Below, in pieces: positions 59,827 through 64,000 of a DNA stretch of 64,000 nt. The notes beneath the pieces were generated by a model. That model did not search any database. It had not been told where the DNA came from and worked only from the letters and a program-made list of their open reading frames with translations. Numbering within the stretch: the first letter of the stretch is position 1; each line of letters opens with the position of its first letter. This DNA comes from Staphylococcus succinus (GTDB lineage: Bacteria; Bacillota; Bacilli; Staphylococcales; Staphylococcaceae): the NCBI RefSeq assembly GCF_029024945.1, contig NZ_CP118976.1, forward strand, positions 1,736,001-1,800,000, in the 5' to 3' direction. A program made the translations under genes and the position numbers.

Positions 59827-61539
59827 CTATTTCTTCATTTTAATATTATTTGTAATTAGCGATTTAAATGCCTCACGAGACATTGTATTAATCACTCTAT
59901 CCTTTTTAACTAAACCTTTTTGTGCAGTAGCTACACCATATGCCATAAATTCTAAATGATCAATATGATGGGCGTCTGTATTAATCGTTAACTTCACATT
60001 AGGGTGCTTTTTCACAGTCTCCGCATTTAAATCTAAGCGTTTGGGGTTAGCATTAATCTCTAATATCGTATTGGTCTCTTCAGCAATTTCGCATAAACGA
60101 TCAATATCAGGTTCATAACCTGGTCGTTTGCCAAGAATACGGCCTGTAGGATGTGCAATGTGTCTCACATATGGATTCCGACATGCGTTTTCTAATCGTT
60201 TCATAATTTCTTCTTGAGGTTGGTTAAAGCTTTGATGTATAGCTGCGATTACATAGTCCAATTGTGCCAATACTTCATCATCATAATCTAATCGACCATC
60301 TGGAAGTATATCCATCTCAATACCAGAATATATATCAATTTCATCATATTTAGCGTTAAGTGCTTTTATTTCTTTATTTTGACGTAATAACCGCTCTACT
60401 GACAAACCATTAGCTACTTTTAAGCTTTGAGAATGGTCTGTAATAACCATAAACTGTCGTCCTTTGGCAATATTAGCTAAGACCATTTCTTCTATATCAA
60501 ATGCACCATCACTATACGTGGTATGCATGTGTATATCTCCATTAATGTCTTCTAATTTAATGATATCTGATAGATCTTTATCAAATTCGCTACCATCTTC
60601 TCTAATTGAAGGATTAATCCAATTCACACCAAAATGTTCATAGATTTCTCGTTCACTTTGATATTGTAACAATTCTCCATTCGCTTTTTCTATACCATAT
60701 TCGCTTACTTTTTCATCATTTGCTTTTGCTAATTGGCGAATGCGAATGTTGTGATCTTTGGATCCAGTAAAATGTTGTAACGTATGATAAAACGCTTCTG
60801 GCTCTATCAATCGGAAGTCGACGCCTATCGTCTCGTCATCATAAGATAACTCTAAAGATACTTTAGTCTCTCCAACAGCCACTTCTTTTACTTTGTTTGG
60901 TATATCAAGTAATGCTTGTTGTACTTTTAGCGGCTGCTCGGTACTAATGATATAATCTAGATCCTTGCTCATTTCTTTAAAACGTCTAAAGCTACCGGCA
61001 ACTTCAAATTGATCGATATCGCCTATAGTTTCTAAATAACCCTTAATCTCATAATTTAATCCACGCATTTGATCTATTGGATACTGATCTTTTTTTGCGC
61101 CTAATGCTTTTACTGCTTCTAATATATTTTGCTCTGTTTTTTTGGCAAAACCACTTAGTTCACTTACTTCACCCGCTTCACAGGCTTGTTGTAATGATTC
61201 TTTGCCATCAATGCCTAGCGCTTTATATAGCTTAGCTATTTTCTTACTACCTAAACCTTGAATTTTCAATAATGGAATTAATCCTTCTGGCACTTCTTGC
61301 TGTAACGCTTCTAGCGTAGATGATTTCTCTTTCTGACGATATTCATCTATAACCTCTCCAACACCTTTTCCTATGCCTTTTAATTCCGTAACATCTTCAA
61401 TTTGATCAAGCGGTCGTTCATCTATTTCTAAGCTTTGAGCCGCTTTTCTGTATGCCGAAACTTTAAATGTATTTTCCCCTTTTAATTCCATATAAGTAGC
61501 TATTTTTTCTAATAATTGAATAATATCTTTTTTTGTCAT
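59827..61539 (-). CDS. polX: DNA polymerase X family (PolX) with PHP domain
   Basis: PolX is a gap-filling repair polymerase. The 570-residue protein has N-terminal helix-hairpin-helix segments (IEDVTELKGIGKGVGEVIDE), a beta-type nucleotidyltransferase domain with GSFRRFKEMSKDLDYI near 189-204 (catalytic Asp pair), and a C-terminal PHP phosphoesterase domain with DIHMHTTYSDG near 338 and NTDAHH. I use the ATG at 61539 (MTKKDIIQ) with GGAGTG upstream; a longer frame is unsupported. Next to cvpA and mutS2, as usual. Confidence 0.96.
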   Translation of the reverse strand: MTKKDIIQLLEKIATYMELKGENTFKVSAYRKAAQSLEIDERPLDQIEDVTELKGIGKGVGEVIDEYRQKEKSSTLEALQQEVPEGLIPLLKIQGLGSKKIAKLYKALGIDGKESLQQACEAGEVSELSGFAKKTEQNILEAVKALGAKKDQYPIDQMRGLNYEIKGYLETIGDIDQFEVAGSFRRFKEMSKDLDYIISTEQPLKVQQALLDIPNKVKEVAVGETKVSLELSYDDETIGVDFRLIEPEAFYHTLQHFTGSKDHNIRIRQLAKANDEKVSEYGIEKANGELLQYQSEREIYEHFGVNWINPSIREDGSEFDKDLSDIIKLEDINGDIHMHTTYSDGAFDIEEMVLANIAKGRQFMVITDHSQSLKVANGLSVERLLRQNKEIKALNAKYDEIDIYSGIEMDILPDGRLDYDDEVLAQLDYVIAAIHQSFNQPQEEIMKRLENACRNPYVRHIAHPTGRILGKRPGYEPDIDRLCEIAEETNTILEINANPKRLDLNAETVKKHPNVKLTINTDAHHIDHLEFMAYGVATAQKGLVKKDRVINTMSREAFKSLITNNIKMKK

Positions 61540-61632
61540 TATCTTCACTCCATAAAAAAAGATCAAGACAAAATACTGTTATACGTTCATCAGTAAATCG
61601 ATTATGTCCTGACCTCCTATATTTTAAAAACG

Positions 61633-62154
61633 CTATATATTCATTACAAATGTCGATACATACGGTATATGTATTACCATGTAGGTTGCAACAATTGACT
61701 CAGATAATTGTTGTTGTATGATTTCTAGTGGATACAATGCCACACCATATACTAATGTTGAAGTTATTATTATTGACGATATTACACTCATCACTACACC
61801 AATTATTCGACTTATTAAATGTAATGATTGATATTTATGTATATTATCAAATATGACGATAATACCATAGCATATCATTTTAGTGACAGTTGCTATAATT
61901 AAGAAAGCAATAATATGATCAAAACGTTGCTGTAGATTATCAAACTGCAGTGTATAATTCAAATCATATGCACGGGTTTTAGGGAATGGTACAAATAATT
62001 CTAACCGTTGTGAAATAACCATATATAATCGCTGTGCTACCCATAATGAAAATAGCGTCGAACATAAATGTATGCAACTTAACCATGCACCTCTTCTAAA
62101 GCCAATCATTCCAATATAGATAAAGATTAATACAACAATTAAATCAATAATCAT
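61633..62154 (-). CDS. CvpA family membrane protein
   Basis: The 173-residue protein has four hydrophobic segments (about 1-18, 28-45, 82-105 and 118-145) and the CvpA opening (IIDLIVVLIFIYIGMIGFRRG). E. coli CvpA is needed for colicin V production; in Firmicutes the role is unknown, though the zapA-cvpA-polX-mutS2 order is conserved. It overlaps zapA by 4 nt. Low sequence conservation makes the family call good but the function open. Confidence 0.88.
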   Translation of the reverse strand: MIIDLIVVLIFIYIGMIGFRRGAWLSCIHLCSTLFSLWVAQRLYMVISQRLELFVPFPKTRAYDLNYTLQFDNLQQRFDHIIAFLIIATVTKMICYGIIVIFDNIHKYQSLHLISRIIGVVMSVISSIIITSTLVYGVALYPLEIIQQQLSESIVATYMVIHIPYVSTFVMNI

Positions 62155-62420
62155 TCTTCTTCACTATTTCGCAATTGTGCAATTTCTTGTTGCAAACGGT
62201 AATTTTCTTCTTCTAACTGTACTTTTTCGTGCATAATATTTACAGCCGTTAATATGGCCTTTCTCGTTGTATCTAGACCAGCACTTTTACTAGACAATTC
62301 TTTAAGTCTTTCATCAACTAAATGTGCGACATAACGGATATGCTCAGGATTGTCTTCACCGACAATTGTATAATGTTGATCATTGATAGTTACGTTAATC
62401 CGATTTTTAAACTCACCCAT
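62151..62420 (-). CDS. zapA: Cell division protein ZapA
   Basis: ZapA crosslinks FtsZ filaments. The 89-residue protein has an N-terminal beta-alpha dimer domain (RINVTINDQHYTIVGEDNPEHI near 6-27) and a C-terminal coiled coil (about 55-89, NIMHEKVQLEEENYRLQQEI). I use the ATG at 62420 (MGEFKNR), preceded by AGGAGTTATAAT; the frame is open further to 62516 but without support. Conserved beside cvpA and divergent from rnhC. Confidence 0.94.
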   Translation of the reverse strand: MGEFKNRINVTINDQHYTIVGEDNPEHIRYVAHLVDERLKELSSKSAGLDTTRKAILTAVNIMHEKVQLEEENYRLQQEIAQLRNSEEE

Positions 62421-62724
62421 ATTATAACTCCTGACTTTAATGTGTATTTCTGAATGTATTTTGGTTGAATCGCTTAGATTTATAGTTGTTAATTTAGAGT
62501 ATTTATCACGAACCATTATACACGACTGAATATTATTTTGTAAGAGGTGTGATTTGTTATATTTGAAATATTTTAATTTTATTCCATTTAGCTAAAGTTA
62601 AATAGTCTTTTTCATATGCATGATTAATGTTATTGGCCAATAGTAGCTCACTCATTTATAGATATGATATGATAAACGTTATCTGAACAGATATTTAAGT
62701 CATTTAATAAAGTGAGGCCAAATC
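62421..62724. other. Divergent promoter region of zapA and rnhC
   Basis: About 300 bp without a gene. One perfect short palindrome, ATTGGCCAAT, occurs at about 62633-62642, and a TATGATA -10-like sequence near 62663 faces rnhC. The palindrome may be an operator or chance. Confidence 0.4.
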
Positions 62725-63654
62725 ATGACAAATGTTGTACATAAATTAACGAATCAAGATATTCAACTGCTAATGTCAAAAATTCAATTTAATACAAATC
62801 AACTTCCTCAAGGAATGAAAGCTAAAACAAAATATAAAAGCACTTCTATTTCCATTTATAATTCGAATAAAGTTATGTTTCAAGGTAACGATGCTGAAGC
62901 GATAGCAGCTCAATTATTACCACATATTGCCCAACAAAAATCTCCATCGAAACCAACAAGTTCCAAACAAACGATACAGTATAATAAATATCAATGTATA
63001 GGTAGTGATGAAGCTGGTAGCGGCGATTATTTTGGACCGCTTACTGTTTGTGCCGCCTATGTATCTAAAAAAAATGTACAAGTGTTAAAAACACTGGGCG
63101 TGGACGATTCAAAAAAACTAACAGACCCTAAAATTATCGAACTCGCAGAACAACTCGTTACTTTTATACCTCATTCACTACTCACAATGCATAATGAAAA
63201 GTATAATGAAAAGCAAAAAGCTGGCTGGTCACAAGTGAAAATGAAAGCTGTCTTGCACAACGAAGCAATTAAAAATGTAACACAGAAAATTAACACCGAT
63301 GAACTCGATTATATAGTCATTGATCAGTTTGCAGAAGCTGGCGTTTATAAAAGATATGCCCTCACTGACTTGCCTTTGAGTAATAAAACTAAATTTGAAA
63401 CTAAAGGCGAATCTAAGTCAATCGCCATTGCTGCAGCCAGCATTATTTCACGCTATGCCTTTGTGAAAAATATGGACAGTATCTCGCAATCTACGCGCAC
63501 CGAAATTCCTAAAGGCGCCAGCAACAAAGTTGACCTTGCCGCCGCCCGTATTATTGAACGCAAAGGTATCGATTACTTAGATTCAATTACTAAAAAACAC
63601 TTTGCTAATCGAACAAAAGCGCTGAACCTTGTTCAAAAGAAACACAACAACTAA
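62725..63654 (+). CDS. rnhC: Ribonuclease HIII
   Basis: RNase HIII cuts the RNA strand of RNA-DNA hybrids, removing primers and R-loops. The 309-residue protein has the N-terminal TBP-like substrate-binding domain (about 1-85), typical of HIII, and a type 2 RNase H domain with the DEDE-type active site: GSDEAGSGDYFGPLTV near 93-108 (D and E), DSKKLTD near 131-137 and DYIVIDQFA near 194-202. The start follows GTGAGGCC. It is convergent with pheT. Confidence 0.96.
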   Translation: MTNVVHKLTNQDIQLLMSKIQFNTNQLPQGMKAKTKYKSTSISIYNSNKVMFQGNDAEAIAAQLLPHIAQQKSPSKPTSSKQTIQYNKYQCIGSDEAGSGDYFGPLTVCAAYVSKKNVQVLKTLGVDDSKKLTDPKIIELAEQLVTFIPHSLLTMHNEKYNEKQKAGWSQVKMKAVLHNEAIKNVTQKINTDELDYIVIDQFAEAGVYKRYALTDLPLSNKTKFETKGESKSIAIAAASIISRYAFVKNMDSISQSTRTEIPKGASNKVDLAAARIIERKGIDYLDSITKKHFANRTKALNLVQKKHNN

Positions 63655-63680
63655 ATAATTTAATATTATATTTCACAACT

Positions 63681-63720
63681 AAAAACCTTGGAAGCTCACT
63701 ATATGGGCTCCAAGGTTTTT
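63681..63720. terminator. Bidirectional terminator between rnhC and pheT
   Basis: AAAAACCTTGGA and TCCAAGGTTTTT arms with a further AGC/GCT closing pair; T runs at both ends. Serves both convergent genes. Confidence 0.92.
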
Positions 63721-63727
63721 ATTTTAG

Positions 63728-64000
63728 TTATCTAATTGTAGCACCTTGTGCTTGTAATGCACCCAAGATATCTTCGTGTACTGCATTTACTTTATCATCT
63801 GTTAATGTTTGTTGTGTGTCTAGATATGCCAAACGGATTGCGATTGATTTTTCATCTTCTGCAACATGTTCTCCCTCGTAGACATCAAATACTTCTGCAT
63901 TTTGTAAAATATCTCCACCATGCTCGTGAATGACTTGAACTAATTTTGCAGATGGCATATTGCGGTTAACCACTAATGCAATATCTCTTGAAACACCAGG
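63728..64000 (-). CDS. pheT: Phenylalanyl-tRNA synthetase beta subunit, C-terminal part (cut by window edge)
   Basis: The minus-strand frame enters from the window edge with PGVSRDIALVVNRNMPSAKL and ends at 63728, giving the last 90 residues. This is the ferredoxin-fold anticodon-binding (FDX-ACB) domain that closes PheT: SRDIALVV, VFDVYEGEHVAEDEKSIAIRL and the ALQAQGATIR tail are family-typical. The catalytic and tRNA-binding parts lie outside. The context pheST-rnhC is standard for staphylococci. Confidence 0.94.
   Translation of the reverse strand, partial: PGVSRDIALVVNRNMPSAKLVQVIHEHGGDILQNAEVFDVYEGEHVAEDEKSIAIRLAYLDTQQTLTDDKVNAVHEDILGALQAQGATIR

Noticed and set aside
1..64000. CRISPR array, complete insertion sequence or prophage
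   Set aside because: No regularly spaced repeats, no transposase and no phage structural genes were seen; the only mobile trace is the integrase remnant at 48890-49071.

Overview
This window is a chromosomal segment of a low-GC, coagulase-negative-type Staphylococcus. Gene order and protein sequences follow the staphylococcal core chromosome from pheT and rnhC (right edge) through sdhCAB, murI, the psm-beta locus, the dcw (division and cell wall) cluster, ileS, the pyr operon, gmk/rpoZ and coaBC to priA (left edge). Several proteins differ clearly from those of S. aureus (DivIB is about 145 residues shorter, PyrB is longer, and the PSM-beta pair is distinct). The slot that holds the hla/immune-evasion island in S. 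aureus carries other genes here. I therefore read it as a non-aureus staphylococcus; the exact species cannot be settled by eye.

Layout (most genes are on the minus strand, so operons read right to left). 1-2843: priA (partial), coaBC, rpoZ, gmk. 3002-4699: rqcH on plus. 4798-6983: a VOC protein, a YitT transporter-like protein, a 27-residue membrane peptide with a strong ribosome binding site on plus, and a small hypothetical protein. 7005-17351: the complete UMP operon pyrR-pyrP-pyrB-pyrC-carA-carB-pyrF-pyrE, with a textbook promoter, a PyrR-binding loop and terminators in the leader and between pyrR and pyrP. 17628-21552: rluD, lspA, then a small accessory group (CMD-family protein, Lrp/AsnC regulator, secreted CHAP protein, VOC dioxygenase-like protein). 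21904-24900: ileS with its T-box leader. 24926-39348: divIVA, ylmH, ylmG, sepF, ylmE, pgeF, then ftsZ, ftsA, divIB, murD, mraY, pbp1, ftsL, rsmH and mraZ. 39498-42564: bshC (bacillithiol), a GNAT protein on plus and a HAD hydrolase. 42708-43023: two tandem psm-beta genes missed by ordinary length cut-offs.

43024-49122 is the accessory part: a GT2 glycosyltransferase with two C-terminal SH3-like/DUF5776-like repeats, a MazG-like protein, a 51-residue basic protein, a DUF1440 membrane protein, a short DUF805-like protein, about 1 kb of hairpin-rich non-coding DNA, and the decayed 3' end of a tyrosine integrase about 50 bp from tRNA-Arg(UCU). It looks like the scar of an element that used the tRNA 3' end. 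49409-64000 is core again: a YfcE-type phosphoesterase, rdgB, murI, sdhBAC, uvrC, trxA, mutS2, polX, cvpA, zapA, rnhC (plus strand) and the 3' end of pheT.

Together the window covers pyrimidine synthesis, septum and wall assembly, the succinate dehydrogenase arm of respiration, and DNA repair. The places most worth a second look are the tRNA-Arg island scar, the GT2-repeat fusion, the non-coding block at 48.1-48.7 kb, the tiny membrane peptide at 6.56 kb, the unusual second pyr attenuator and a probable AUC start codon for ylmH. I found no complete mobile element, CRISPR array or rRNA.
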